From Mucilaginibacter_A sp041088075 (lineage in GTDB: Bacteria; Bacteroidota; Bacteroidia; Sphingobacteriales; Sphingobacteriaceae): a DNA stretch of 64,000 nt. The stretch is from assembly GCF_041088075.1 (NCBI RefSeq), contig NZ_JBGCVY010000046.1, positions 1 through 64,000 on the forward strand, given 5' to 3'. The translations under genes and the position numbers were made by a program. Below the pieces are notes generated by a model that was given only the letters and a program-made list of their open reading frames with translations, searched no databases and was not told the DNA's origin. Within the stretch, counting starts at the first letter, position 1. Each line of letters starts with the position of its first letter. Shown here piece by piece: positions 49,384-58,733 of the stretch.

Positions 49384-51024
49384 ATGGCAAAACAAGTTAA
49401 ATACAATGTAGAAGCACGCGATGCTTTAAAACGCGGTGTTGATATTTTAGCTAATGCAGTTAAAGTAACTTTAGGCCCAAAAGGCCGTAACGTTATCATC
49501 GACAAAAAATTTGGTTCACCAATTATCACCAAAGACGGTGTAACGGTTGCTAAAGAAATCGAACTGAAAGATTCTTTAGAAAACATGGGCGCACAAATGG
49601 TAAAAGAAGTGGCTTCTAAAACTGCCGATATTGCAGGTGATGGAACAACTACGGCTACTGTTTTGGCCCAGGCTATCGTTACGGCCGGTATTAAAAACGT
49701 GGCTGCCGGTGCAAACCCAATGGATTTGAAACGCGGTATTGATAAAGCGGTTGCGGCTGTTGTTGAAGATTTGAAAAAACAATCTCAAACTGTTGGTGAA
49801 GACAATAACAAAATCAAACAAGTTGCTTCTATCTCTGCCAATAACGATGAAGTGATTGGTGCTTTAATTGCTACCGCAATGGAAAAAGTGGGCAAAGACG
49901 GCGTAATCACTGTTGAAGAAGCAAAAGGCACAGAAACTGAAGTGAGAACGGTTGAAGGTATGCAGTTTGACCGTGGTTATCTTTCCCCATATTTTGTTAC
50001 CAATGCGGATAAAATGGAAGCGGAATTAGAAAACCCTTACATTTTGATCTACGATAAAAAGATTTCTTCGATGAAGGAATTGTTGCCGGTATTGGAAAAA
50101 CAAGTTCAAACAGGCAAACCGTTATTAATTATTGCTGAAGATTTAGACGGAGAAGCATTGGCAACTTTGGTTGTTAATAAAATCCGTGGTTCGCTAAAAG
50201 TGGTTGCTGTTAAAGCGCCTGGTTTTGGTGATCGTCGTAAAGCAATGTTGGAAGATATCGCAATTTTAACTGGCGGAACGGTAATTTCTGAAGAAAGAGG
50301 TTACAAATTAGAAAACGCCGACCTTTCTTACTTAGGTACTGCCGAAAAAATTGTGGTTGATAAAGACAACACAACCATAATCAATGGTGCAGGCCAATCC
50401 GAAGAAATTAAAAACCGCGTTAACCAGATTAAATCTCAAATTGAATCAACTACTTCTGATTACGACCGCGAAAAATTGCAAGAGCGCTTGGCCAAATTGT
50501 CCGGCGGTGTTGCTGTTCTTTACGTTGGTGCTGCTACCGAAGTAGAAATGAAAGAGAAAAAAGACCGTGTTGACGATGCTTTACATGCAACCCGCGCTGC
50601 GGTTGAAGAAGGTATTGTTGCCGGTGGTGGTGTTGCTTTTATCCGCGCGGTAGATTCTTTAAAGGATTTGAAAGGCGAAAATGAAGACGAAAATACAGGT
50701 ATCCAAATTATTCGTCGTGCTATTGAAGAACCATTGCGCCAAATTTGCGAAAACGCAGGTATCGAAGGTTCTATCGTAGTGCAAAAAGTAAAAGAAGGTA
50801 CTGCTGATTTTGGTTACAATGCCCGTACCGATAAATACGAAAATTTAATTGGCGCCGGTGTGATTGATCCGACTAAAGTAGGCCGCGTAGCATTGGAAAA
50901 TGCAGCTTCTATCGCAGCCATGTTGCTGACAACAGAAGTGGTTTTGGCAGACGACCCGGAAGATGAAAAAGGCGGTGCCGGTATGCCTCCAATGGGTGGT
51001 GGTGGCATGGGCGGCATGATGTAA
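49384..51024 (+). CDS. groEL: Chaperonin GroEL
   Basis: Sixty-kDa chaperonin of 546 residues. It has KVTLGPKGRNVIIDK, the ATP-binding DGTTTATVLAQAI, and the C-terminal GGM-rich tail (MPPMGGGGMGGMM). AT-leaning, regular codon use typical of a highly expressed gene; no motif copies interrupt it. Followed by a terminator. Confidence 0.98.
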   Translation: MAKQVKYNVEARDALKRGVDILANAVKVTLGPKGRNVIIDKKFGSPIITKDGVTVAKEIELKDSLENMGAQMVKEVASKTADIAGDGTTTATVLAQAIVTAGIKNVAAGANPMDLKRGIDKAVAAVVEDLKKQSQTVGEDNNKIKQVASISANNDEVIGALIATAMEKVGKDGVITVEEAKGTETEVRTVEGMQFDRGYLSPYFVTNADKMEAELENPYILIYDKKISSMKELLPVLEKQVQTGKPLLIIAEDLDGEALATLVVNKIRGSLKVVAVKAPGFGDRRKAMLEDIAILTGGTVISEERGYKLENADLSYLGTAEKIVVDKDNTTIINGAGQSEEIKNRVNQIKSQIESTTSDYDREKLQERLAKLSGGVAVLYVGAATEVEMKEKKDRVDDALHATRAAVEEGIVAGGGVAFIRAVDSLKDLKGENEDENTGIQIIRRAIEEPLRQICENAGIEGSIVVQKVKEGTADFGYNARTDKYENLIGAGVIDPTKVGRVALENAASIAAMLLTTEVVLADDPEDEKGGAGMPPMGGGGMGGMM

Positions 51025-51063
51025 TCAAGCCGTTTCATTCTTAAACACTTTTTAATATATACT

Positions 51064-51095
51064 GAAAGCCTGTCTGTTAAATCAGACAGGCTTTC
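51064..51095 (+). terminator. groEL intrinsic terminator
   Basis: GAAAGCCTGTCTG, six-base loop, CAGACAGGCTTTC, 39 bp after groEL. The remainder of the 363-bp gap to the DUF58 gene has one motif copy (51121-51132) and otherwise AT-rich sequence without a recognisable gene. Confidence 0.9.
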
Positions 51096-51120
51096 CTATT
51101 TTCTGCCAAAAATGGTGTGG

Positions 51121-51132
51121 TAAAAGAAGTAT
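51121..51132 (+). repeat. Dispersed motif copy after groEL
   Basis: GGTGTGG followed by TAAAAGAAGTATTG. Confidence 0.75.
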
Positions 51133-51387
51133 TGCTTTAAGAAATTGTTAAGGAATTTGCTTTTCTAACTTAATCAAGCGATTAAATGTTTAAACTTATA
51201 TAAATATGACACTTTAGAAAATTGCAGGCATTAAGTTTGTACCATAAAAGACATGAAAGCACTTTGCACAAAAAAGAAACATTTTAGGACTATCCTGATT
51301 GACTGGGTAGCTTTAGAAGTCCCCACTATTTTATTTTCTCTGTTGTAATTGGTATTAAAAGAAAATTATCGAAAAAAACTTACTTTT

Positions 51388-52734
51388 TCAAATTTGTTGT
51401 CTTGCTTTAATATCCAAGTATTTATTAATAGCAGTAACTGTTAAATCTTTGGGATCGCACAAAATGGATTGAATACCAAATCGGTTCAATTCTTTTACAA
51501 TCAGTTTCTTTTCATACAAAAACTTTTCAGCAATGGTTTTAATGTAGATATCTTCTACATCGTTCGCTGGCTCTCGTGTTATTTTTTCCAGTTCTGTATT
51601 TTTAAAAAATACTACTAAAAGCAAATGTAAACGGGCAATTTTCCGCAGAAAAGGCAACTGCCGCTCCATGGCAGCAAGGCTTTCGAAATTGGTGAAAAAA
51701 ATCAACAGACTGCGTTGTTTTATTGCCCCACGAACAGTGCCGTACAACGCTTCCATATTCGTTTCTAAATAGCGCGTTTTTTCTTTATGAAGTACTTGCA
51801 ATAATTTATGAAGATGGCCGGAACGACGGTCAGCAGGAACCACAGCGCCAATTTTTTCGGAAACGGTGATTAAACCTGCGCGGTCTTCTTTCAGCATTGC
51901 CACATTTAACAAAGCCAGCGTTGCGTTGATGGCATAATCCAGCAAACTCAAACCTTCAAACGGCATTTTCATCGCCCGCGATTTATCAATGATGCAAAAC
52001 ACCTGCTGCGATTTTTCGTCGGTAAAAGCATTCACCATTGTATCGCCTTTTCGGGCAGTGGCTTTCCAGTTGATGGTTCGGTAATCATCGCCGGGAACAT
52101 AGTTTTTGATCTGCTCAAACTCCATGCTATGCCCAATCCGCCTAATCTTTTTAACACCAATTTCGGTCAAACGGTTAGAAACAGCCAGCAGTTCGTATTG
52201 CTGCATCTGCAAAAAAGAAGGATAAACGGGCAATACTTCTGCCTGCTCAAAAGTGTAACGGCGGCTAATGAGTTTAATTGGTGACTGAACGTAAGCAAGA
52301 ATATCGCCAAACTCATATTCACCGCGTTTAGTTGGCCGAAGCTGGTAATTGATCATTTTATGCTCACGCGATTTCAAACTGGTTTTAAACCAAAGATCAC
52401 GTTTTTGAAATTGAAAGGGGGTTTCATCAATCAAACCCAAATTGATAGCGAACGGATAAAAGTTTTCTACGTAAATCCCCAAGTCGTTTTCGTCGCCGTT
52501 GCTTAAACGTTCGGGAGCGTTCCTTCGGGCAAAAACACCATTTTTTGTTCGGTATAGCAAAACCAGGTCAATCAGCAGCAGCAATAGCAAAGCCCAAAAA
52601 AAGAACAGCGGCACATCGCCCATCCAACTGAAAAAAAAGGACAGTAAAAACAGTATCACCGACAAGCCTAAACCGAAAAACAAGCGGCCGCCGAGGAAAA
52701 GGTTTTGGTAAAAATTGGTGTAAAGGTTTTTCAA
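51388..52734 (-). CDS. DUF58 family protein
   Basis: A 448-residue protein with two N-terminal membrane helices (FFGLGLSVILFLLSFFFSWM; VPLFFFWALLLLLLIDLVLL) and a DUF58/vWA-like domain containing the family motif VPGDDYRTINWKATARKG and then FCIIDKSRAMKMPFEG. The start is TTG at 52734. With MoxR, DUF4129 and DUF4350 neighbours it belongs to the MoxR-associated cluster, thought to assemble or activate membrane complexes. A motif copy (52645) is inside the membrane-helix coding part. Confidence 0.88.
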   Translation of the reverse strand: MKNLYTNFYQNLFLGGRLFFGLGLSVILFLLSFFFSWMGDVPLFFFWALLLLLLIDLVLLYRTKNGVFARRNAPERLSNGDENDLGIYVENFYPFAINLGLIDETPFQFQKRDLWFKTSLKSREHKMINYQLRPTKRGEYEFGDILAYVQSPIKLISRRYTFEQAEVLPVYPSFLQMQQYELLAVSNRLTEIGVKKIRRIGHSMEFEQIKNYVPGDDYRTINWKATARKGDTMVNAFTDEKSQQVFCIIDKSRAMKMPFEGLSLLDYAINATLALLNVAMLKEDRAGLITVSEKIGAVVPADRRSGHLHKLLQVLHKEKTRYLETNMEALYGTVRGAIKQRSLLIFFTNFESLAAMERQLPFLRKIARLHLLLVVFFKNTELEKITREPANDVEDIYIKTIAEKFLYEKKLIVKELNRFGIQSILCDPKDLTVTAINKYLDIKARQQI

Positions 52735-52735
52735 G

Positions 52736-52747
52736 ATACTTCTTTTA
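52736..52747 (-). repeat. Motif copy containing the moxR stop codon
   Basis: ATACTTCTTTTA; the last three bases read as TAA on the minus strand (52747-52745) and end the moxR gene. Confidence 0.85.
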
Positions 52748-53722
52748 CCGTGGTATTTCTAACTTTTGGATAATTTGCTGCACCACTTCATCCGGTGTTA
52801 CGCCTTCCATTTCTTTATCCGGCGAAAGCATGATGCGGTGTCGCAAAACAGCAGGCGTAACGTAAATGATGTCTTCGGGCGTAACAAAATCACGGCCGCT
52901 GATGGCGGCAATGGCTTTGGCGGCGTTAACAATGGCCAACGAAGCACGCGGCGAACCGCCCAAATAAAGCGATTTGCTGTTACGCGTTTCGTGGATAATT
53001 TTGGCGACAAACTCCAGCAATTTGGATTCGACATGCAAACTACGCACTTGGTTGCGGTAAATTCCTATTTGTGCAGCCGTCAAAATCGGTTTAATTTCGT
53101 CTAATTGTTCGGTTGCTTTTTGCTGATGGTGTTGCTGCAAAATAACCGTTTCTTCTTGTAATGAAGGATATTTCACTTCAATTTTAAACAAAAAACGGTC
53201 GAGCTGCGCTTCCGGCAAACGGTAAGTTCCTTCCTGGTCAATTGGGTTTTGCGTGGCGAGGATGACGAACGGTTCCTGCATCGGGTACGTTTGCCCATCA
53301 ATCGTGATTTGCCGCTCTTCCATCACCTCAAACAAAGCAGATTGCGTTTTTGCCGGCGCGCGGTTAATCTCGTCCACCAAAATAACATTGCCAAAAATTG
53401 GACCTTGCTTAAACTCAAATTCGCTTTCTTTTGGGTTGAAAACCGAAGTGCCCAACACATCTGAAGGCATCAGATCGGGCGTAAATTGGATGCGCGAAAA
53501 ACTGGCATCAATACATTTGGCGATGAGTTTGGCCGTCAAAGTTTTGGCCACGCCGGGTACGCCTTCAATCAAAACGTGTCCGTTGGCCAAAATTCCGGCA
53601 ATCAGCAGCGTAATCATTTCCTGCTGGCCTACCACTACTTTTGCCAGCGTATTTTTTATTTCAGTTACCGATTGGTTTAATTGCGTGAGATCGGTCCTCG
53701 CGCTAAAAATTTCTTCTTCCAT
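52745..53722 (-). CDS. moxR: MoxR family AAA+ ATPase
   Basis: A 325-residue AAA+ ATPase, putative chaperone of vWA-domain proteins. Walker A is HVLIEGVPGVAKTLTAK, Walker B VILVDEINRAPAKTQ, sensor 1 FVILATQNPIDQEGTY, followed by LPEAQLDRFLFKI. Its ATG overlaps the DUF4350 stop (TAATG). Confidence 0.95.
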   Translation of the reverse strand: MEEEIFSARTDLTQLNQSVTEIKNTLAKVVVGQQEMITLLIAGILANGHVLIEGVPGVAKTLTAKLIAKCIDASFSRIQFTPDLMPSDVLGTSVFNPKESEFEFKQGPIFGNVILVDEINRAPAKTQSALFEVMEERQITIDGQTYPMQEPFVILATQNPIDQEGTYRLPEAQLDRFLFKIEVKYPSLQEETVILQQHHQQKATEQLDEIKPILTAAQIGIYRNQVRSLHVESKLLEFVAKIIHETRNSKSLYLGGSPRASLAIVNAAKAIAAISGRDFVTPEDIIYVTPAVLRHRIMLSPDKEMEGVTPDEVVQQIIQKLEIPR

Positions 53723-54921
53723 TATAAGCCTGTTTGCTTGTAAAATTGTTCTGTTAACTGATTGAGTTGGATTAATTCCTTGTCCGAAATCTGTTTTCCG
53801 GTTTGCACGTAATCAATATGTTTAAAAATATCCGCAACCAAATCGGCATTTGCGCCGCTTTTACGGATTAAAGTTTGCATCAGTTCCTGGTCAATTACGT
53901 TAGTTTTCAATTGATAACGGCTGCGAATTTGTTCTAAAAAGAAAGTAACTTTTTTGGCAGCGATGTTTAAATTGTTGCGCTGCTGGTAGTAAACCTGGCC
54001 AACCACCTGCACAAATTCGACGGTTGTATTTTGAAGCGGATCGGCAACCGGAATGATGCGCTGCCGGCGTTTCGCCTCGTACAACACAAAAAAAAGCAGG
54101 CTAAACAAAGCAATAAAATAAGCCCAGCGCAATTCATGATGGCTTAAAAAAACGCGCATTGGCGAATCGCCCTCGCCTTCCGGCCCGGCCGCAGCGTATT
54201 CATCCCAAATAATTTCTCCTTTTGCGGGCAAATACGAAAGCGCTTTGGCGGCATAATCGCTGCCTTCGGTTTTAAGCAAGTTGTAGTTGGTAAAATAATC
54301 GGGGCTCGGCATCAAATACAAAAAGCCTCGGCCAAAAGCGTAGCGGATAAAATTGGCGTGCTTATATTGGTTTTTGCCGAGGACGACAGCTTTGGAAGTA
54401 TCAAATTTACTGAAGTATTGATTGCCGATTTGCCTGTCGAACATATAAGTTTTCTTTGGGTCCAACATCGGATTGGTAAAACTCAGCTTAGTTTTTTTTG
54501 TGGAAGAAAACGATGGCTCGCTGTTGATTTTTAATTTCAACGTATCGCTTAAAAACTTGCTCACATAAAAAGAGGCGATAAAAACAGCATTCCCTTTTTT
54601 AATGTAATCCAGCATTTGGCCAAAATCAGCGGCATCAATATCTGCTTTTTGCGCGATAATTAAGTAACTGCCGGGCTGGTAACGGTGTTCATTCACCGCA
54701 TCAAACAAGGTATTGTAAACCGGCATCCGGGTAGTTTGGATGGTGGCGCCGGGAAAAATATCGTTTAACTGATGGTTTAACAGGTAAGTGCCATAGGGGA
54801 TTTTATCCGTGTCGAGATAAGTCGGGCTCCAATCCACTGGTTTTGGCCGGTTATACTGCACCACGCAATAAAATATGAGCAGCGCAAAAGCGATGGCTAC
54901 GTAAATTTTCAGGTCTTTCAT
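53722..54921 (-). CDS. DUF4350 domain protein
   Basis: A 399-residue membrane protein: one N-terminal helix (IYVAIAFALLIFYCVV), an extracytoplasmic DUF4350 domain (TYLDTDKIPYGTYLLNHQLN; AVFIASFYVSKFL), a second helix (WAYFIALFSLLFFVLYEAKR) and a cytoplasmic C-terminal helical part. Part of the MoxR cluster; overlaps DUF4129 by 4 bp. A motif copy (54579) encodes NAVFIA. Confidence 0.85.
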   Translation of the reverse strand: MKDLKIYVAIAFALLIFYCVVQYNRPKPVDWSPTYLDTDKIPYGTYLLNHQLNDIFPGATIQTTRMPVYNTLFDAVNEHRYQPGSYLIIAQKADIDAADFGQMLDYIKKGNAVFIASFYVSKFLSDTLKLKINSEPSFSSTKKTKLSFTNPMLDPKKTYMFDRQIGNQYFSKFDTSKAVVLGKNQYKHANFIRYAFGRGFLYLMPSPDYFTNYNLLKTEGSDYAAKALSYLPAKGEIIWDEYAAAGPEGEGDSPMRVFLSHHELRWAYFIALFSLLFFVLYEAKRRQRIIPVADPLQNTTVEFVQVVGQVYYQQRNNLNIAAKKVTFFLEQIRSRYQLKTNVIDQELMQTLIRKSGANADLVADIFKHIDYVQTGKQISDKELIQLNQLTEQFYKQTGL

Positions 54922-55640
54922 CGCAGCTTTGGGTTAAATTGCTGAAACGCGTTTTTGATCTGCTGAAAATTTTCCTGATCAACCTTAAAATTGCCATACC
55001 AAACGTACTCGAACTGCCGCGTTAACAAACCGAACTTTTGCTGCTGCTCCGGGTTTTGTATTTCGTGCAGATAAGCCAAGTTCGTTTTATCCGCTTTCCA
55101 TTGGATGGCACCAGCATCACTCAGCTTCTTCAAACAATTCAAAAAAAGCAAACGCACGGCCAATCGGAAATTGCGGCTGGCAATGGCTTTTTCTATCTCT
55201 TCTTCAAAACTGATTTCGTGGATGTTTTCGACCGATTCGTTGTAAGGGATTTCGACCGTGTTTGTTTTACCGGTAAAAATTTGCATCACGTCCATTCCCA
55301 TCACTTTTAAAACCAAAAAAACCAAAGCCGCGGTGCCCAAAATGATAAAAAGCCATTGCAAAATGCTGCCGGTTACACGGCCGCGCGCCAGGTTATCCAC
55401 CTGATACCAAAACCAATTCCAAAACTGGTTCCATAAGGATAAGCCTTCTTCCGCATCGGCAGCGTATTTAAAATCGCGCTGCTGCCGGTAATCATTTAGC
55501 GTAACGGCGTTAAAATTCCGGATTTGTACTTTGCTGCTGTCTGCACGCACAATGGCCGCAGCTTTTTTTGATACCAATTTTTGTGCGATAAAAGAAGCAT
55601 TCAAAAACAGTAGGCAAAGCAAACCGAAAACTTTCAGCAT
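54918..55640 (-). CDS. DUF4129 domain protein
   Basis: A 240-residue protein from the ATG at 55640 (MLKVFGLLCLLFLNASFIAQ), 4 bp after the upstream stop. It has a signal-like N-terminus, a membrane helix (WLFIILGTAALVFLVLKVMG) and the C-terminal DUF4129 domain (AVRLLFLNCLKKLSDAGAI, FGLLTRQFEYVWYGNF). The signal region LNASFIAQK is encoded by a dispersed motif copy (55589). Confidence 0.83.
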   Translation of the reverse strand: MLKVFGLLCLLFLNASFIAQKLVSKKAAAIVRADSSKVQIRNFNAVTLNDYRQQRDFKYAADAEEGLSLWNQFWNWFWYQVDNLARGRVTGSILQWLFIILGTAALVFLVLKVMGMDVMQIFTGKTNTVEIPYNESVENIHEISFEEEIEKAIASRNFRLAVRLLFLNCLKKLSDAGAIQWKADKTNLAYLHEIQNPEQQQKFGLLTRQFEYVWYGNFKVDQENFQQIKNAFQQFNPKLR

Positions 55641-55644
55641 CAAA

Positions 55645-56532
55645 TTAGTATTCTTCTTTTGGTAAACCTGCATCCAAATCATTATTGCCAAAGTTGTTGA
55701 TGCGGTTCATCAAACCGGTTCCTTCTTTCTGTTCATTTAAATTGAAATAGCACAAAGCGGCGGCGATGGAGGGCAACATGTAAAACACGTAGCAAAGCGC
55801 AGAAACGACGGTGGTAAGCATCAGGCCGGAAGAAGTTGGCTTTGTTTTCGATAAAAACATAGAGCCAACCGTTAAAAGCGTTGCCGGAAGGACGAAAACC
55901 ATCATGGCTGCATAAGTGATGATGGTGATGACGATGAGCACGCCAAAAGTTTGCCACCAGTTTTCTTTGATCAGCCTAAAACTTTTTGACCAGCCTTGGC
56001 CCAGACCCACGTTTTCAAAAACGATGACCGGCAGGATGAGCGATAAAATGGGCATCAAATAAAAGCCGGGAACGAGACAAAGCGCAAAACCGATGATAAA
56101 GACTATTGCGATAACGAAATAGCTGCCTAAAAAACGGAAAAAGTAGTGTTTAAAATAGCCCCAAACTTCTTCGGTATCGGGCGCAACGTTTCCTTTTTCT
56201 TTGTACAAAGCCATGAAGGAAAGCGGCAATAAACTAAGGGAAGTAAGCGATAACAAACCGAAAACTAAACTTAGAAAATAAGATATTCCAAACATCCCTA
56301 ATAACCTTCCACGCCATTCTTGAGATGGAACGTTAGTCATTTGATTGCCCATTGCTCCAATCAACTGTTTTTGCTGCAACAATGTCACAATCAGATTTGC
56401 CACAATAAAAAAGCCGCAAATAATGACGTAAGATTTTAACAAAGGCTTCCAGTTTTGGCCGATAAAAGTAAATGTGTCGCCGATAATTTCCCCGAAATCG
56501 CGGGTTTTAACTAATTCAATTTTTGGTTGCAT
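55645..56532 (-). CDS. Multi-pass membrane protein
   Basis: A 295-residue integral membrane protein with about six hydrophobic segments (for example SYVIICGFFIVANLIVTLL and VLIVITIITYAAMMVFVLPA) and a soluble N-terminus (KTRDFGEIIGDTFTFIGQNW). Proteins of this type occupy this position between SpoIIM and DUF4129 genes in Bacteroidota. No activity can be assigned. Confidence 0.8.
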   Translation of the reverse strand: MQPKIELVKTRDFGEIIGDTFTFIGQNWKPLLKSYVIICGFFIVANLIVTLLQQKQLIGAMGNQMTNVPSQEWRGRLLGMFGISYFLSLVFGLLSLTSLSLLPLSFMALYKEKGNVAPDTEEVWGYFKHYFFRFLGSYFVIAIVFIIGFALCLVPGFYLMPILSLILPVIVFENVGLGQGWSKSFRLIKENWWQTFGVLIVITIITYAAMMVFVLPATLLTVGSMFLSKTKPTSSGLMLTTVVSALCYVFYMLPSIAAALCYFNLNEQKEGTGLMNRINNFGNNDLDAGLPKEEY

Positions 56533-56538
56533 GTTGGT

Positions 56539-57495
56539 TTAATTTAGGTTTAGGTTGAGTTTTTTATGGAGATAATTTGGGTAGATGACCACGTAAGTAA
56601 CGATAAAAACTGCCGATAAAAACAGTATCGTTACGCTGAGCCAGGTCGGCATTTCGGTGTGGCGGGTTACAAAACTTTCTAAAAAAGCAGCGGCAATAAA
56701 AATCGGAACCAAGCCGATCACCATTTTTGTCCCGTCTTTTGCGCCGCGTTTAAAAGATTCCATCCGCGTGTAGGTTTTCGGAAAAAGGATGCTTTTGCCT
56801 AAAACCAAACCGGCGGCGCCGGCAATAATAATGGAAGAAATTTCTAACGTTCCGTGGATCCAGATCACCAGAACTGATTTCAGCCCAAAACCTTTGCTAA
56901 AGAAAAAATACTCGAAAGCACCGAGCATAATCCCGTTTCGGATCAATGCGTAAATACTCCCCAGCGACAAAAACACGCCGCCAACAAAACAGTAAAAAGC
57001 CACAAAAATATTGTTAAAGGCAATCCCAAAGAACATGGTGTACGGGTTTTCGCGCTTGTAAACGCCAAACGGATCACCTTTGGCAATATTGGCTTCCGTC
57101 ATGTTGACGTAGTGGTCACCCAAAATCAAACGCAAAAAGTTGTTGTCGTACTTGGCCGATAATGCGCCCATCAAGGCAAAAACAACCGTAAACAAAAACG
57201 CGTACAGCAATTGCCGCTGGTACTTCTTAAAAAGCAAAGGCAGTTCCTGCTCCCAAAACAAAATAAAACGGTTTGTTTTTTCCTTTTTGTTTTTGTAGAT
57301 GGATTGGTGCAAACGCCCGGTTAAGCCGTTTAAATAAGCCGTGGTTTTAGATTGCGGGTAAAAAGTTTTGGCATAAGCCAGGTCGTCGGTCAGGCTGATG
57401 AAACGCTGCGCCAGTTCGTCCGGGTCTTGCGTTTGCATCTGCTCGTACTTTTGCCACTTATCCGAATTTTGTTTGATAAATAAAGCTTCGCGCAT
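56539..57495 (-). CDS. SpoIIM family membrane protein
   Basis: A 318-residue protein of the stage II sporulation protein M superfamily, here in a non-sporulating cluster. From the ATG at 57495 it begins MREALFIKQNSDKWQKYEQM, the usual start for the family in Bacteroidota; an open frame runs further upstream but overlaps the divergent RDD gene. Conserved features are NIFVAFYCFVGGVFLSLGSI, WIHGTLEISSIIIAGAAGL and several helices. The ATG lies within a motif copy. Confidence 0.85.
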   Translation of the reverse strand: MREALFIKQNSDKWQKYEQMQTQDPDELAQRFISLTDDLAYAKTFYPQSKTTAYLNGLTGRLHQSIYKNKKEKTNRFILFWEQELPLLFKKYQRQLLYAFLFTVVFALMGALSAKYDNNFLRLILGDHYVNMTEANIAKGDPFGVYKRENPYTMFFGIAFNNIFVAFYCFVGGVFLSLGSIYALIRNGIMLGAFEYFFFSKGFGLKSVLVIWIHGTLEISSIIIAGAAGLVLGKSILFPKTYTRMESFKRGAKDGTKMVIGLVPIFIAAAFLESFVTRHTEMPTWLSVTILFLSAVFIVTYVVIYPNYLHKKLNLNLN

Positions 57496-57505
57496 GCTTC
57501 TTTTA
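57493..57505 (-). repeat. Motif copy containing the SpoIIM-family start codon
   Basis: On the minus strand CTAAAAGAAGCATG, where the final ATG is the start of the SpoIIM gene, the same arrangement as at nadD. Confidence 0.85.
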
Positions 57506-57572
57506 GGGTATAAATTTTTCGATAAAGACGTTTTTAATTGTTGGGTAAGATAATTATTTCCGGCAATAAAAA

Positions 57573-57580
57573 TATATTTG
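57573..57580 (+). promoter_or_regulatory. -7 promoter box of the RDD gene
   Basis: TATATTTG, matching TAnnTTTG, ends six bases before the ATG at 57587; transcript probably leaderless. Confidence 0.6.
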
Positions 57581-57586
57581 TTAGCG

Positions 57587-58318
57587 ATGCAAACGATAAA
57601 AATAACGACCGCCCAAAACATAGAAATTGATTACGAAGTGGCAGGTTTGGGCGAACGCATCGTGGCCAGGTTGATTGATTTCGGGATTTTTATTTTGATC
57701 TTGATAGCAGGCATCGCTATTGCTGCTTTCGTTGGAAATTCGGTACAAAAAGTAACTTTGTTTGGCTATGTATTTGGCGGTTTATACTTTCTATGGCTGC
57801 TGTCCTTAGTCTTTTACGATTTGGTTTGCGAAGTTTTTTTAAACGGACAAAGCGTTGGCAAAAGGATCATGAAAATTAAAGTGATCAGTTTGGATGGCAC
57901 CCAGCCACGTTTGGGCCAGTATTTAATCCGCTGGCTGTTCCGTATTGTAGATTTTTTGATCACGTTTCAATTGGCTGGTTTGATTTCGGTTATTTTCACC
58001 CAAAACAAACAACGCCTGGGCGACTTGGCTGCCGGAACTACTTTGGTTACCACCAAACCCCGGACAAATGTTAGCCAGATTGCTTTTGCGCCGGTTCCAG
58101 CAGATTATGTTCCGGTATTTAAGGAAGTGAACCAACTGGCTGATCGAGATATTGTACTAATCCACGAAGTTATCCAAAGCCATAACCCGGTTTTAGTGCA
58201 TCAAATGGCTAATCAAATTAAAACGCATTTGAGTATTAAAACCGGTTTTGATGATGCAACTTTCCTGCAAACTATTATTAAAGACTACAATTTTGTAATG
58301 TCGAAAATGGAATTGTAA
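57587..58318 (+). CDS. RDD family membrane protein
   Basis: A 243-residue protein with RDD motifs: VARLIDFGIFILILIAGIAI (first helix with Arg-Asp), VGKRIMKIKVISLDG, and RWLFRIVDFLITFQLAG. The C-terminal 80 residues are cytoplasmic and helical. The start at 57587 (MQTIKITT) is preferred to a TTG three codons earlier. RDD genes commonly face the SpoIIM/MoxR cluster. Confidence 0.88.
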   Translation: MQTIKITTAQNIEIDYEVAGLGERIVARLIDFGIFILILIAGIAIAAFVGNSVQKVTLFGYVFGGLYFLWLLSLVFYDLVCEVFLNGQSVGKRIMKIKVISLDGTQPRLGQYLIRWLFRIVDFLITFQLAGLISVIFTQNKQRLGDLAAGTTLVTTKPRTNVSQIAFAPVPADYVPVFKEVNQLADRDIVLIHEVIQSHNPVLVHQMANQIKTHLSIKTGFDDATFLQTIIKDYNFVMSKMEL

Positions 58319-58379
58319 GGAAACGAAAAATAAGTTTTTCAAAGAGCCGCCAATTTTGTAGAAATAAATTTCAACCCGT

Positions 58380-58676
58380 TTAAAACAAAGGCGAAATTTT
58401 AAAAGCGTAAGAAACAATTACCGTAACAGCAGCAATCACCCATAAAACTTTCGAAATATTTTCTGCCTGAGGAAACCGCACTTTCATCTTTAACAAAAAA
58501 AACACTGCTAAAAGAAGTATCGGCACGGTGGCCGGGTAATAATGCCAGCTTTCCAACCAGTTTCCCTTTAGCAAAGCCAGTACCGATCGTTGAAAACCGC
58601 AACCCGGACAATCAATTCCCGTAAAGTGTTTAAACGGGCAAGGCAGAAAAAAACGGTTCATCCAACTTTCGGTCAT
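58380..58676 (-). CDS. DUF2752 membrane protein
   Basis: A 98-residue protein with the DUF2752 signature CPFKHFTGIDCPGCGFQRSV followed by two hydrophobic helices. The Cys-rich motif suggests metal or thiol chemistry, but function is unknown. A motif-like copy (58509) lies in the helix-coding part. Confidence 0.85.
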   Translation of the reverse strand: MTESWMNRFFLPCPFKHFTGIDCPGCGFQRSVLALLKGNWLESWHYYPATVPILLLAVFFLLKMKVRFPQAENISKVLWVIAAVTVIVSYAFKISPLF

Positions 58677-58725
58677 GGTTATTTAAACAGCAGCAATGCC
58701 TGCTTCACATCGCTTTTAAAAATAG

Positions 58726-58733
58726 TAATTTTG
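58726..58733 (+). promoter_or_regulatory. -7 promoter box abutting sdaA
   Basis: TAATTTTG immediately followed by ATGATG, so transcription would start within the first codons or at the second ATG (58737). This is an extreme case of the leaderless pattern in this window. Confidence 0.55.

Noticed and set aside
58590..58733. Upstream extension of sdaA overlapping the DUF2752 gene
   Set aside because: It is antisense to DUF2752 coding DNA and lacks homology; a promoter box precedes 58734.
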